Both the position numbers and the translations under genes were made by a program. Positions 51,194 through 60,789 of a stretch of 64,000 nt of DNA are shown piece by piece. The notes under the pieces were generated by a model. That model was not told the origin of the DNA, did not search any database, and saw only the letters and a program-made list of their open reading frames with translations. Numbering within the stretch: position 1 is the stretch's first letter; every line of letters begins with the position of its first letter. Source of the stretch: Lepidostoma basale (taxonomy: Eukaryota > Arthropoda > Insecta > Trichoptera > Lepidostomatidae); contig JAHDVF020000874.1 in the NCBI GenBank assembly GCA_022606425.2, positions 310,001 through 374,000 on the forward strand, read 5' to 3'.

Positions 51194-51930
51194 GAATAGG
51201 TTTCTTAAAATACTGTTTCTCACACTTCAAGTAGATATTTGAAGTAAATATTTTGGAGCTGAAAGCGCCATTTTCTCTTCTTCTTCTTTTTATATTGATC
51301 GGAGGTCACTAGGGATTGTTTGTGCAGAGTTATCAGCCTCTTAGAATGTGGACACCAAGCTCTCTATCCATCTTTTGGTGGTCTTTTTTTCTTTTTCTTT
51401 TTTTCATTTATATTTTTAAATAGTCCATTGTTTTGGCCAAAACACATTAATACTTTAATATTATTGACTGTTAAAATTTAAAACTCTGTTAATGGTATCA
51501 CAATATTATTTTTTTATATTTACAATATTTTCTTCGTTTATGTGGAGATTTTTGACAACTGTCCGAATAGGTTTCATAAAATACTGTTTCTCACACTTCA
51601 AGAAGATATTTGAAGTAATTATTTTGGAACTAAAAGCGCCATTTTCTCTTCTTCTTCTTTTTACGTATTTAATGTCGGTCACGTGAGGAGTCGAAGAAAT
51701 CGGTGTGCGTGCATGACAAGATGTATGAATGTGACGGAAGCGAGAGCAGTATGTCAGGAGAGAACAGTGCGGCTTTCCATTTTTTTTGCCTACCTCTCCG
51801 TTGAGACGGCGTGATGGTTAGTTAGTTAGATCTTTTTATATTGATCGGAGGTCGCTAGGAATTGTTTATTCAGAGTTAACAGCTTCTTAGAATTTGGACT
51901 TCTAGCTCTCTATACATCTTTTGGTAGTCT
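51194..51930. repeat. Direct duplication, period 371 bp, LINE A in second copy only
   Basis: 'gaataggtttc(t/a)taaaatactg' at 51194 and 51565, continuing to 'gccattttctcttcttcttc' in both (51268-51288 and 51638-51658) and then 'tatattgatcggaggtc' at 51290 and 51838. In the second copy a LINE A end separates the last two parts. The region after 51285 is itself a minus-strand LINE tail with a GAA end. Confidence 0.85.
51662..51832 (+). mobile_element. LINE A 3' end inserted in duplication
   Basis: Plus text FNVGHVRSRRNRCACMTRCM, NVTEARAVCQERTVRLSIFF, AYLSVETA then 'ggcgtgatggttagttagtt'. The 8-mer tcttttta lies on both sides (about 51655 and 51830), in keeping with a target duplication. Confidence 0.75.
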
Positions 51931-51934
51931 TTGG

Positions 51935-52250
51935 GCGTCCATTCTTTCCACATTATCTCTCCAATATCATCTTCATTGTCTCCCCCATCTGACAACATCC
52001 TAGATATCACACATTTCTCGATCGTGGTGTTTCATTCTCTGTCGGGTTTGTCGTACCTTTTCTTAGAACACTTAATTTCTGGTGTAATATTATTAAACAC
52101 TTTGATTTTGTTTAAACACCACTTAATTTTGTTTTATCGAACCAACCGATATTGCTCCCACTGGAGCTTCGTTAGGGTTACAAAAAAAACTGCAGTGAAA
52201 ATGGTGTAAAAACAAAATAAGAGTGTTTTCAATTATTTTTATATACAACG
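51935..52250. other. No gene recognised
   Basis: A 92-codon plus frame at 51931-52209 overlaps LINE-like and other repeat text; no domain recognised. 'cgaaccaaccgatattgctcc' near 52139 is alpha-like. Confidence 0.4.
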
Positions 52251-52254
52251 TTTT

Positions 52255-52570
52255 GAATTTATACAAATATTTATAGACAAATACTGGATTTAACCCATTG
52301 CGGGTTAGTCATTTTTATTGATTAATTGTATCTCAATAGAGACGAAGATGTAAATTGTTTTTTGGAAACCGAATATGGTGATCGAGGCGTTTACAGGACT
52401 TATTTTATAGGTTAAGCGATCGCTTTATGTTAACAACATTCCCCATTCCGCCCTTCTTACGACCACCACGTCTGACAAATTTTTGGAAGATGTATATATG
52501 CCACCATGTTGAGAAACACTTCAATTTTTTTAGTTCAATCTACACTAGCACCATCCATAAACCTATACTT
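52255..52570 (+). repeat. Repeat family F
   Basis: From 'caacgttttgaatttatac' through 'cattgcgggttagtcatt', 'ttgtatctcaatagagacg', 'gtttacaggacttatt' (hairpin half deleted), 'caacattccccattccgccc' and 'gttgagaaacacttc' to 'actagcaccatccat'. Confidence 0.7.
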
Positions 52571-52654
52571 TTGAGTTAGGTAGTTATAATATTGAGTTCA
52601 TGATATAAACGTATTTAGATACTTGTACTTATTGTATATCCATTTTCATATATA

Positions 52655-53359
52655 GGATGTCCTAAAATTAAAGCTAGATTTGAATTAAATAGAAAACACA
52701 GTTTTTAGTCTTTAGATTGTTTTTTTTTATTGAATCATAAAGTACCTACGTATAGGGCTATTTATGAAATTAAACATCGGGCAAATGGCCTCCACCGCTT
52801 TGTTGGAACATACGCACTCTTTTGTCGATAATTTTCGTGACAATTTTGCACTGGTGTGGCTGAATTTCGTTGATGCAGCGTTTAACTTTCTCTTTAAATG
52901 CATGGATGGTTGTCAGTTTATTGACATAGACCTTTGATTTCAAATAACCATAAAGAAAGATATCTAATGGTGTTAAATCACACGATCAAGGGGGGAAATT
53001 CTGATCACCGAAACGAGAGAGTACAGACAAACGGATTTTCACCAACACTCTCACACACTTCTTCGATATTGACATTTGAACGGCTTGTTTTTGGACGACC
53101 AGTGCGTTTAGCGTCTCCGACTGATCCAGTATCCCTGAATTTTTCAATAAATCTCTTCACAGTTGACGAAGTCAAAACACTATTCCCATCATATTTTTGA
53201 GATATTGTTCAATTATGAAATCACGTTGTTGTATCTTGTAACGCTCCATTTTAACTAACCGTAAACTGCCAGCTACCAAATTGTCTTTTGTCGTTGTTGC
53301 CAACAATTTACTGCACAAAAGCCGGCAAATTCAAACCTCGCTTAAATTTTGGGACACCC
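52655..53359 (-). mobile_element. Internally deleted Tc1/mariner-type element, copy 2
   Basis: Ends GGATGTCCTAAAATTAAAGC (left) and complement AGGGTGTCCCAAAATTTAAGC (right) form the inverted repeat, with TA at 52653-52654 and 53360-53361. Minus strand: ERYKIQQRDFIIEQYLKNMM, RFIEKFRDTGSVGDAKRTGR, SNVNIEEVCESVGENPFVCT, then straight to LTPLDIFLYGYLKSKVYVNK, LTTIHAFKEKVKRCINEIQP, GGGHLPDV. The core catalytic domain is absent at exactly the same place as in copy 1. Confidence 0.88.
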
Positions 53360-53384
53360 TATGTTCTTCTTTGTCTTCTTCTTC

Positions 53385-53750
53385 TTTTTGTCCTGTCACA
53401 CCTCCGTGGTGCATAGGGCCTCAAGGAACCTTCTCCACCCAACTCTATCGCATGCCTGATGCCTAACATCATCCCAAGTGAGGCTTGCGGCCCTAACTTC
53501 GTCCTGCAGGGTTCTTCTCCAGGTGGCTCTAGGTCTGCCTCGCTTTCTCTTTCCCCCCATAGTGGACCAGTCTAGTGCACCCTGAGCGATGCAGGCTGGG
53601 TTCCGTCTCAGAGTGTGACCGATCCACTGCCATTTGAGTTTAGCGACTTGTTCTCTAATTGGCTTTTCGCCTGCCATAGTCCAGAGAGCGGTATTTGACA
53701 CTGTTTGGGGCCAATAGATTTTGAATATTGAGCGAAGGCACCTATTTATA
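53385..53750 (-). pseudogene. LINE E C-terminal tail with (GAA)n end
   Basis: A 119-codon minus frame reads FKIYWPQTVSNTALWTMAGE, EQVAKLKWQWIGHTLRRNPA, GGKRKRGRPRATWRRTLQDE, SLTWDDVRHQACDRVGWRRF, LEALCTTEV. About 90 percent similar by eye to 7250-7625. It lies immediately beside mariner copy 2. No upstream reverse transcriptase. Confidence 0.87.
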
Positions 53751-53754
53751 TACA

Positions 53755-54240
53755 CCTGGAGTTTACCATTATATAAGTAAAATTACCCTTTATAAGTAAA
53801 AACGCATATTCTAATAACATTTTGAAAAAAATTCTTTATAGAATTCATTTTAGGATTTATACGAATATCTTTGTTGCGTCATAAACCCGAGATCCTGATA
53901 AATGAAAAAATGTTAACTCTGACAAATATTGTTTACAGGCACTAATCATTTGACAAATATCGCCTTTGCCAGAAGTAACAGTGATGTATTGAAATTTTAT
54001 TTTCCTGCATTATAAATTATCTTTTTACGCGTAAGAAACGAGGAATCGTAAAGGACATCCAAATGAACACAGATTTTCCAGGAAAGTAAAATGGCTTAAA
54101 TTCCAAACCATATTTCTTTCTGTTTTTATATCCTTAAGCCGTGTTTTCAGTAGCATATGGTTGCGTTCAAATCAAAATGAGATATTCGTATCACCTACAC
54201 ATTTATTACATGTCTCCATCAATTAATATTTTAAGGCAGC
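53755..54240. other. No gene recognised
   Basis: AT-rich; nothing identified. Confidence 0.45.
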
Positions 54241-54241
54241 T

Positions 54242-54405
54242 TCAGAAAAAATGCAGTCTGAAAAATCGATGAGCGTGCGTGTTACGACGTATAAATGAAG
54301 AGGAAGTTGGAAAGGTATGCCAGGATAGAGGAATATGGCGTTTAATACTCTTTGCCCACCTACCCGGCAAATGCCGTGATTCTAAGTTAGTTAGATAGAG
54401 AATCT
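54242..54405 (+). pseudogene. LINE A 3' end, diverged
   Basis: Plus text CSLKNR.ACVLRRINEEEVGK, VCQDRGIWRLILFAHLPGKC, R then 'gtgattctaagttagttag'. Older copy. Confidence 0.65.
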
Positions 54406-54409
54406 GTAT

Positions 54410-54785
54410 TATTCTGGTTTGTATATAATAAAATAGTTTATCCACATAATTTATTGAAATCTAAGGCATTAACACTGGAATTCCATAGAAATTCACGTAT
54501 ATGTTTTTTTCAAATTACAAATTTACTATCGTACCTGTATTATTATTGTTTGATATTAATTATTAGTTCTTATTGCTAAAAAATAGTTATCAGTATGTCA
54601 TCTACGTCTCTTAGGTATACTTTTTAGCCCTTCGTGTTTAACAGAGATATAGGACAAGGCCAAGGTAAATTAAAACTCTTGAATATCTTAAAATATACTA
54701 TATTATGATAAATCTTAACACTAGCATACAAATTTATCCTTAAAACTAAGGAAAAAAGAAATTACAAAAAAACGATATAATCTAA
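54410..54785. other. No gene recognised
   Basis: AT-rich; nothing identified. Confidence 0.45.
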
Positions 54786-54789
54786 TAGA

Positions 54790-55640
54790 TTAAAAAAAAC
54801 TATCTAAACTAATAGTTTAGGGGTTGTCGATCAACTGTAGTGTCAGGACGTATAATAACCATATCGACTAACCTATCCGAAGAAACTATTCGTGCTGGTC
54901 TTCTGCATCCAATAAGCAGGCGGCAGCTCCGGGAGAGATGGCCCTTCAGGTATAGGGCGCACGATGAGCGAGGATGCTTCCTATGCCCCTTGCGTCCAGC
55001 GCGTGCACGGCGATACAGAAGGAGGTAGCCCCTTTGGTGGAAGAGCTCACGATGGGCGAGGACGATTCGCTGCTGCTTCGCCCCCAAATCGAAAGTCTTG
55101 TCAAGGATGGAGTAGCACGGCACAACAGTCACAAGTTTATTATTAACGCGAAGATAACACTTTCACTGCGGCACTAGCGTGACGGTTATTAATTTTTATT
55201 TATATATTGTCCCTTAAATTTTAATTAAATTAGTTGTCTAGTTGCACGGTGGTGCTGCCTACTGGCTGCTTCCACGCGCGGTCGTCCACTGCCTGCCTAT
55301 ATTTTTGTTCGACAACCCCTCTGATCTGTAATCTAAACCACATGTTATTCCTCATTGGTCCGCTCAACTGAGCGCTGGACACATTTGGTGCGTGCGGGAA
55401 GAAAGACCGAGAATACCGGCGAGTCCATCTCTTGGTTCGGGGTGAAATTGACACGTGTGGCAAATTCCAAGTGCACCCCACAACCCGATACAATGGACTC
55501 GTCCACCCGTGGCTCGACGCAAGAAAACGTGCTAACAGGCCAATACCAGGTACTAGCAGGTACATGCAGCATCCGTTGGCGTGCCTATCTCAAAGTCGCC
55601 AAAGAGCTTAATTTCTGTCACTTCGGTGCGCATAACAAGT
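54790..55640. other. GC-richer block, possibly an LTR-type remnant
   Basis: Two parts, 54830-55180 and 55235-55640, of clearly higher GC than the flanks, separated by an AT stretch. Minus frame 54809-55132 contains ILDKTFDLGAKQQRIVLAHR and ALYLKGHLSRSCRLLIGC; plus frame 55355-55648 contains VARVANSKCTPQPDTMDSST-like text. I recognise no conserved domain. Sequence such as this occurs in LTRs of insect retrotransposons, but I see no clear LTR ends or second copy. Confidence 0.3.
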
Positions 55641-55681
55641 ACTTATAACAACTAGCCCAGGTAATTTTTTAAAATTTAAAT

Positions 55682-55712
55682 GTATTGGACTTGGACTTGG
55701 ACTTGGACTTGG
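55682..55712 (+). repeat. (TTGGAC)n microsatellite
   Basis: Four and a half consecutive TTGGAC units at the start of a 98-codon frame (WTWTWTW), which is therefore not good evidence for a gene. Confidence 0.9.
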
Positions 55713-55924
55713 ATCTTCTGGCTTACAGAGGTTCAGCTCATGTGGCTATTCCTCTTACGTCTGATGGGAACATTGTTGGAAGGTGATTTGGTGGGTTGTA
55801 AGTTTATGCGGGGGCATGATTTGTGTGGCCCGGAGTGTTCCTCTGAAGGAGATTTGTTCCTTTGTATTGCATCGAATTTTAAATGCGTTTTTCATATTAG
55901 TCTTTGCTTGTTTAGTTTTTATTA

Positions 55925-56065
55925 CATATTTACACCTGAAGATGGAGGTATCCTCCGATACATGTCGTGTTTTTGAATATTTTGTGGATCATAAACAAAG
56001 TTATTTTCAATTTCTAAAGTGTCTTTACATAATCTAATGATTTCATTGAAATCTTTCGATATTAA
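55925..56065 (+). ncRNA. Hammerhead-like motif, family gamma
   Basis: CTGAAGA 55936-55942, extra T, stem II GGAGG-TAT-CCTCC (55944-55956, five pairs), GATA in place of GAAA, stem III AC..GT with AT between, C17 = 55966. Stem I ACAC (55932-55935) with GTGT (55967-55970), four Watson-Crick pairs. Downstream 'ttgaatattttgtggatcat' and 'ttcaatttctaaagtgt' match 19440-19475 (minus). Helices are perfect but A13 is U, so probably inactive. Confidence 0.6.
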
Positions 56066-56094
56066 ATAATAATCGATAATTGAATAAATCGATG

Positions 56095-56215
56095 TTGTTT
56101 TCATTAACTGTTTTCACTTTTGTCTTTATTTCGATTTCGTCGCTGTCAAAATAACGACAAAAGTGAATGTAGTTATTACTCGTAGAAGAAAAAATCGTTT
56201 TATTCAATTATTCGT
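56095..56215. repeat. Family epsilon mini-palindrome
   Basis: 'cacttttgtctttatttcg' (56116) faces 'aaaataacgacaaaagtg' (56148-56166), around 'atttcgtcgctgtc'. Only the outer stem I portions remain; the ribozyme-like centre is gone. Ends in 'aaatcgttttattcaattatt'. Confidence 0.6.
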
Positions 56216-56284
56216 TTATTTACTATCGTAGGCACAACGTAAACCTCAGTATCGATATAGATAAGCATTTTCTTAGAGTTATAA

Positions 56285-56755
56285 TATCAAAGGAAGTAAA
56301 AATAACGCTTCACAACGGAGTTAATGTAACAACTTTGATGAATGGAAATGAAGCATGGAAAATAAGGATGAGAGCAGAATAAATGCGGTAAATATGGGAT
56401 CGCTAAGACGAATATGAATTTAATTGGAATTTATAATGCTGATATAAGGAAGGAATGTAGAGGAAGAAAGCATATTATTATGAACAAAATTATGAAAAGA
56501 TCACTGCGTTGGTTTTAACATATGGAACGCATGGGTAAAGAAAGAAAGGTTATGAAAGTACATGTTAATGATTTGAATGAAGCACGGAGTCGCGGGAGAC
56601 CGAGGAAAACGTCGGCCATGTTAGAAGTCAGAAAAATCGACGTGAGTGTATGACTCACTGTATGAATGTGGAGGAAGCTAGAGAGGTGTGTCAGGGTCGA
56701 GTAGTTTGCCGGTTCATTATCTCTGCTAACCCCTTCGGGAAAACGTTGTTGTTTA
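56285..56755 (+). pseudogene. LINE A 3' fragment
   Basis: Plus text EVKITLHNGVNVTTLMNGNE, AWKIRMRAE, NMGSLRRI, ECRGRKHIIMNKIMKRSLRW, F, MERMGKERKVMKVHVNDLNE, ARSRGRPRKT, RRECMTHCMNVEEAREVCQG. The INQILxVG segment is deleted between RKT and 'cggccatgttagaag'. Terminus present. Confidence 0.8.
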
Positions 56756-56794
56756 ATATTTGTTGATGTTGAAATAAATATTTAAAAGTTTATA

Positions 56795-56875
56795 TCTTCT
56801 TCTTCTTCTTTTTGTCCTGTCACACCTCCGTGGTGCATAGGGCCTCAAGGGATCTTCTTCACCCGACTAGACTAT
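56795..56875 (-). pseudogene. LINE E 3' end, short
   Basis: (GAA)n complement at 56796-56810, then complement of RRSLEALCTTEV text up to 'cacccgacta'. Only about 25 codons remain. Confidence 0.75.
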
Positions 56876-56919
56876 ATAAACTTATTTAAATTTTATAATT
56901 TTAAAAAGTCCATAGGTTT

Positions 56920-57060
56920 GGCCGAACACAATGATATTACAACATTTTTAATTGTTAAATTTTAAAACGTTGTTAATGCTATCACAATAATTTTTTTTAT
57001 ATTTCGCGACAGCTGTTTCATCAACCGGTGTTACAATATTTTGACAACTGTCAAAACTTG
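56920..57060 (-). ncRNA. Family alpha unit, core deleted
   Basis: Minus strand: 'tgtaacaccggttgatgaaac' then AGCTGTCGCG. Stem II's first half and CTGATGA have been lost between 'acac' and 'cggttgat'. The downstream text to 'cattaacaacgttttaaaat' matches other alpha copies. Confidence 0.55.
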
Positions 57061-57071
57061 TCAATAATAAT

Positions 57072-57180
57072 TAAATAAAACGATGTTTTTTTTAACTACT
57101 TCCACTTTTGTCTTTATTTAGACAGCGACCGGTTTCGCCAGGCTCGCTGGCATCGACAGACTGGTAACACTATTGTAAAC
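57072..57180 (-). ncRNA. Hammerhead-like motif, family epsilon (best copy)
   Basis: Minus strand: stem I CAGT with GCTG, CTGTCGA (complement of 57153-57159), extra T, stem II GCCAG-CGAGC-CTGGC, GAAA, AC-CG-GT, C17 at 57127. Then 'taaataaagacaaaagtggaag' and the end text 'cgttttatttaattatt'. All three helices are intact; the only core deviation besides the extra base is A6 to U. Confidence 0.6.
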
Positions 57181-57465
57181 TTAGTCCTTTATATACATAC
57201 AGATCAGGGGTGGTAAACATGATTCTATACAAAAATAATCTTCAAATATTTTTGTAAAATTTTCTGAATTTAATTATTGGTATTACAGGTATTCTTGGAG
57301 GTTCGTATTTAATACAATGGGTTTTAGTTTTTATTATCTCTTACATATTCATATATAATGTGTGAAAAAATGGTAATTTTGTTTTTATTGTTACTGAATT
57401 TAATTAATTATTATTTAAAATGAACTTCCATCAAGAGATTTCAGTAAAATCATTTGATTATCTTA
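57181..57465. other. No gene recognised
   Basis: 57180-57260 shares 'tatatacatacagatcaggg' with 44110-44150 in inverse orientation, so it belongs to the epsilon repeat. The rest is AT-rich. Confidence 0.45.
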
Positions 57466-57469
57466 AAAA

Positions 57470-57695
57470 CTTGTCAACTAACTAGCTAACTAACTAACCG
57501 GTAGACAGATAGGATGGATCGCCACACTGTTCTATCCTGACATAATTCTCGCGCTCTTCTATATTCACATATCGTGACATGCACGCTCGTCGATTCACAC
57601 TACTTGTATATATCTGTTTAACCATTCTTCCCTCATCCATTCGTTCCATAGGTCCAAACCATCTTAGTGACCCTTTCTTTATTTTATTTATCATC
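57470..57695 (-). pseudogene. LINE A 3' fragment
   Basis: Minus frame: MINKIKKGSLRWFGPMERMD, EGRMVKQIYTSSVN, RRACMSRYVNIEERENYVRI, EQCGDPSYLSTG, ending in (GTTA)n complement. About 40 codons (NG..GRPRKTW..HVRS) are deleted. Confidence 0.8.
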
Positions 57696-57699
57696 AAAA

Positions 57700-57790
57700 C
57701 ATTATTGTAACACCTGATGACGCCAACATCGGTTGGCATAACAGCTATCGCGAAAAAAAAATTGTGGTACCGTTAACAGCGTTTATAATC
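57700..57790 (+). ncRNA. Hammerhead-like motif, family alpha
   Basis: CTGATGA 57714-57720, extra C, stem II GCCAAC-ATCG-GTTGGC (six pairs, 57722-57737), then ATAAC in place of GAAAC, AGCTATC. The extra base is C here rather than U or A. The core is damaged at G12-A13. Confidence 0.5.
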
Positions 57791-57794
57791 TTAA

Positions 57795-58340
57795 CAGTTA
57801 TTTATACAATCGTGTTTATTTACTAAATGTTTGCACATGTTATATAATGATTGAAATCTTGTATGGTTTCCAAAGGTTTCGTTTTTCCTTAATTTAACTC
57901 AACATCAAATCTCTCTGTATAGCCTAGACGTGTAAAGGGTTTAAGCGGCTATAGTTTCTCAATATGGTTAAAGGATTACATTTTCACAAAGTTTTTTTTC
58001 TGGATTGCCGTTACCAGCGCGCTACACGCAGCCATTGGATAATGAGCACCCGGCTTTAGCTGTTTACACAACCCCCGTAAGGTTTTTCTTTTGGCCGGCA
58101 AACGAAAAGTGTTGTTTGTCACGCTAACTCAGGATAGAATGGATCCATTGAATGGGAGAGGTAGTTGAGGAATTCAAAAGGTGAAAACGCTAAGGGATTT
58201 TTCATAATGAAAAGAAAGAAAGGCCGCGAGGAAGAACAGTGAATCAAAAATTCTACTCTTAGACACTTTTACATTAAAAACTTATATCTTATCTTTATGT
58301 TTCTTGAGTGCGCGATTTAAAAATATTAAAAGAATTTTTT
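57795..58340. other. No gene recognised
   Basis: GC-richer at 58000-58190 without a recognised feature. Confidence 0.4.
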
Positions 58341-58344
58341 GTGC

Positions 58345-58495
58345 TATTCAATACTTCTTCTTCTTCTTCTGTTTTATTTAGGACTGTGTCTTATTATTTC
58401 TCGAAGCTATTCCTGGGATGCAGATGTCCAACTGTCTCGCCATCTTTTAGGTGGTCTTCCTGCAGGTCGATTTCCTGTTGGTACCTTATTTTTTG
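58345..58495 (-). pseudogene. LINE B 3' end with GAA tail
   Basis: Minus strand: KVPTGNRPAGRPPKRWRDSW, TSASQE then a stop and GAAGAAGAAGAAG complement at 58350-58362. Matches the end of the 30800-31455 copy. Confidence 0.75.
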
Positions 58496-58604
58496 TTGTA
58501 TTCAATACTTAAGTTTATGTAAATAAATTCAGTGTTTTATTTTGTTTAAAAATACCAAGAGAATTCTGTCTTCGTAATGTTGGATTATTAATTTGAACTA
58601 ACTA

Positions 58605-59020
58605 TAATAACTAACCGTCACAACGTCTCCTCGAAGGGGAAGGCAGACATAATGAACTGCCGCACTGTTCTGTTTTTACGCACTTCTCTCGATTCCTCAA
58701 TATTCATACATCGTGTCATGCACGCACGCCGATTTATCTAGCGACTCCTTTAGTGCGAATAAAAATGTTATATTCAATATTTGGACGCATGGAAATAATG
58801 AATGATGAAATAATGAATGATGAAATAATGAAAAAATAAACCATATATTTTAACCGTTAAATGTCGGTCATGCGAGGAGTCGGAGAAATCGATGTGCGTG
58901 CAAGACATGATGTATTAATGATGAGAAAAAGTGAGAAAAGTATGTAAGGAAGGAACAATATTGCAGTCCATTTTGTCTACCTATCCCTCCGGGAAGATGG
59001 CGTTATGGTTAGAGAATTAG
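58605..59020. pseudogene. Two LINE A ends, converging orientation
   Basis: 58612-58760 (minus): terminus, then KNRTVRQFIMSAFPFEETL and RRACMTRCMNIEESREVR complement. 58860-59010 (plus): NVGHARSRRNRCACKT, KVCKEGTILQSILSTYPSGK, then 'gatggcgttatggttag'. Both diverged, 5' ends missing. Confidence 0.65.
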
Positions 59021-59039
59021 TTTTTAATTTAGATACAAA

Positions 59040-59530
59040 CAAACAAACCATCACGCCGTTTCTTCGACGCAGTAGGCAGAGAAAATAGACCGCCACACTA
59101 TTCGATTCTGAAACACCTCTAGCTTTCTACACATACATATAATGAGTCATACACACAGGTCGATTCTTTTTTTTTTTTATTGTATACAACCGGCCGTTTG
59201 AACCCAATTATTGAATAATTATTTTTTTTGCAATTATTATATATTGACTTTCATGACATGCGATTGGTAGCTAATCTATCACCATTTTATTGTGAATTGT
59301 ACACCAGTCCAAAGATAGTGTGACGATCACACTGCTTTCGCCGGGAATCAAACCTAGGACCTTCGGTATTGTAGTCAGAGCTATAATCGCTCTGCCACGA
59401 AGGTCGTCATTCCGACTTTTAACATGGCCGACCTTTAGTATTTGATTAATTTGGTCAGGTCAAGTTTTCCTCTGCCCCCTATGACTTCGAAATCCATTCA
59501 CATCGTTAACGTATACTTTATATATGTTAT
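59040..59530 (-). pseudogene. LINE A 3' fragment split by a SINE
   Basis: Left of the SINE: terminus 'aaccatcacgccgtttcttc' and RRSIFSAYCVEET-type text; right: VKVGHVKSRN, LTKLIKY and VYVNDVNGFRSHRGQRKT complement. SINE at 59168-59412 divides 'cgattc'. Confidence 0.75.
59168..59412 (-). mobile_element. tRNA-derived SINE
   Basis: Minus strand: head 'gacgaccttcgtggcagagc', B box region 'ggtttgattcccggcg', body 'gtgatcgtcacactatc', 'caataaaatggtgatagatt', 'attgggttcaaacggccgg' and a poly(A) end (T11 at 59168-59178). Flanks attc on both sides. Confidence 0.87.
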
Positions 59531-59534
59531 TAAC

Positions 59535-60150
59535 CACTTCAACACCGTAAGGCCACTGGTGGCCGCTACGTAGGCGCACCATCAATACCGTAAGGCTACT
59601 TTGCATAAAACATATTTCCAGTAAAAATCAAATAAAAAAATGTGTGGGTCGCTAGCCACATTTATACACTATCTTGCAAGAAATATGAACCTTCTGACGT
59701 TGGCCAATCCTATTGAAAAAGGGATTTTTGTAATTGTCGACCACTAGGGTTACCACTTATAGTGAGATTGATATAAAGGATCACAAGGATATCACTTAAA
59801 GAATTAAATTTCAAGTGATAATAGACAAGAACTGATACAGCATAATTTGATTTTTTAATGTTTGCTTTGAATAAATATTTATTTTTTTAAATGTAAAAAT
59901 TATATTTATTTACGCTTTTGACAACCCTGAAAGAAAAATCAATTCAACGAAATTTCGATAATGCCACTTGACAAATTTAAACTTGATATATCATTTTATA
60001 GGAAAACTTTAAAGATAATGAAATTTTTTTTTTAATAATTAAAAACATGCGGTATGTGAGTGTTCCTAAGCTTAAATAATCACGGTACTTAAAATGTTCA
60101 AGCAAAAAAAAAAAGTATTATATATATTTATTTACTTGAAATAGTACACA
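59535..60150. other. No gene; possible TTAA-bordered MITE start at 59527
   Basis: 'ttaaccacttcaacaccgtaag' with 'ccactggtggccgctacg' has the look of a piggyBac-type terminus (TTAA, then an internal CCACTGGTGG palindrome), but I find no matching right end. The rest is AT-rich. Confidence 0.3.
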
Positions 60151-60154
60151 TGTA

Positions 60155-60740
60155 CACAACACATGTTCTAATAAAAACAATTAAACATTTAATTATAATA
60201 ATAAAGTTACATTGTAAGGTTATATTACATTATAAGGTTACATTTTGTTCACATATTTATTTAATTCTATTAAAAAAAAAAATGCTCTGCGCACTTTTGA
60301 TATCCTCCGGTATATATTCATAAATATTAAATGCTTTATACATAAGAGAAATCTGAGCTTTGTTTTTTTTCTGAATGGGAGCCTTATTTTATTTTTCTTT
60401 CATGTTTCATATTGATGTTCATGTTGGTTACTTTTTATATTCCTTAAAAATTCTTAGGAGGTGTGCCCATTAACAATTTTGTGAATTAGTAATAAAACGT
60501 TGAATGTAATAATTTTTTGAAATGGTGTAATTTTTAGCTCTTTAAGCATCACTTTAATTCTGGCATATCTGTTTCTTCTCAAAATTATTCTCATTGCCTT
60601 ATTCTGGAGTATGGTTAATCTTCTCATATCTTCTTCATTTTCTGAAAATAGTATGCTGCTACAGTAATTGATATGAGGAAGAATGATTGCGTTATATACA
60701 GTTACAGTTATAGAATACAATTATTTTATAAGCTTAAATC
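60155..60740 (-). pseudogene. LINE reverse-transcriptase C-terminal fragment (Jockey/CR1 group)
   Basis: Minus frame 60454-60720: VYNAIILPHINYCSSILFSE, MRRLTILQNKAMRIILRRNR, YARIKVMLKELKITPFQKII, TFNVLLLIHKIVNG. The PHxxYCxxIxF, LQNKAMRIIL and RYARI..ML..L...P...+I motifs are those following the palm domain of LINE reverse transcriptases of the Jockey/CR1 group. Downstream 60170-60240 has short repeats of 'ttacattgtaaggtta'. Truncated at both protein ends. Confidence 0.8.
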
Positions 60741-60789
60741 AACTGGTCTAAATAATGTCTAAAATGACATGCAGGAGTATTAAAATACA

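Noticed and set aside
59527..60080. piggyBac-type MITE starting TTAACCACTTCAACACCG
   Set aside because: No matching right terminus or second TTAA with inverted sequence could be found in the next 1.5 kb.
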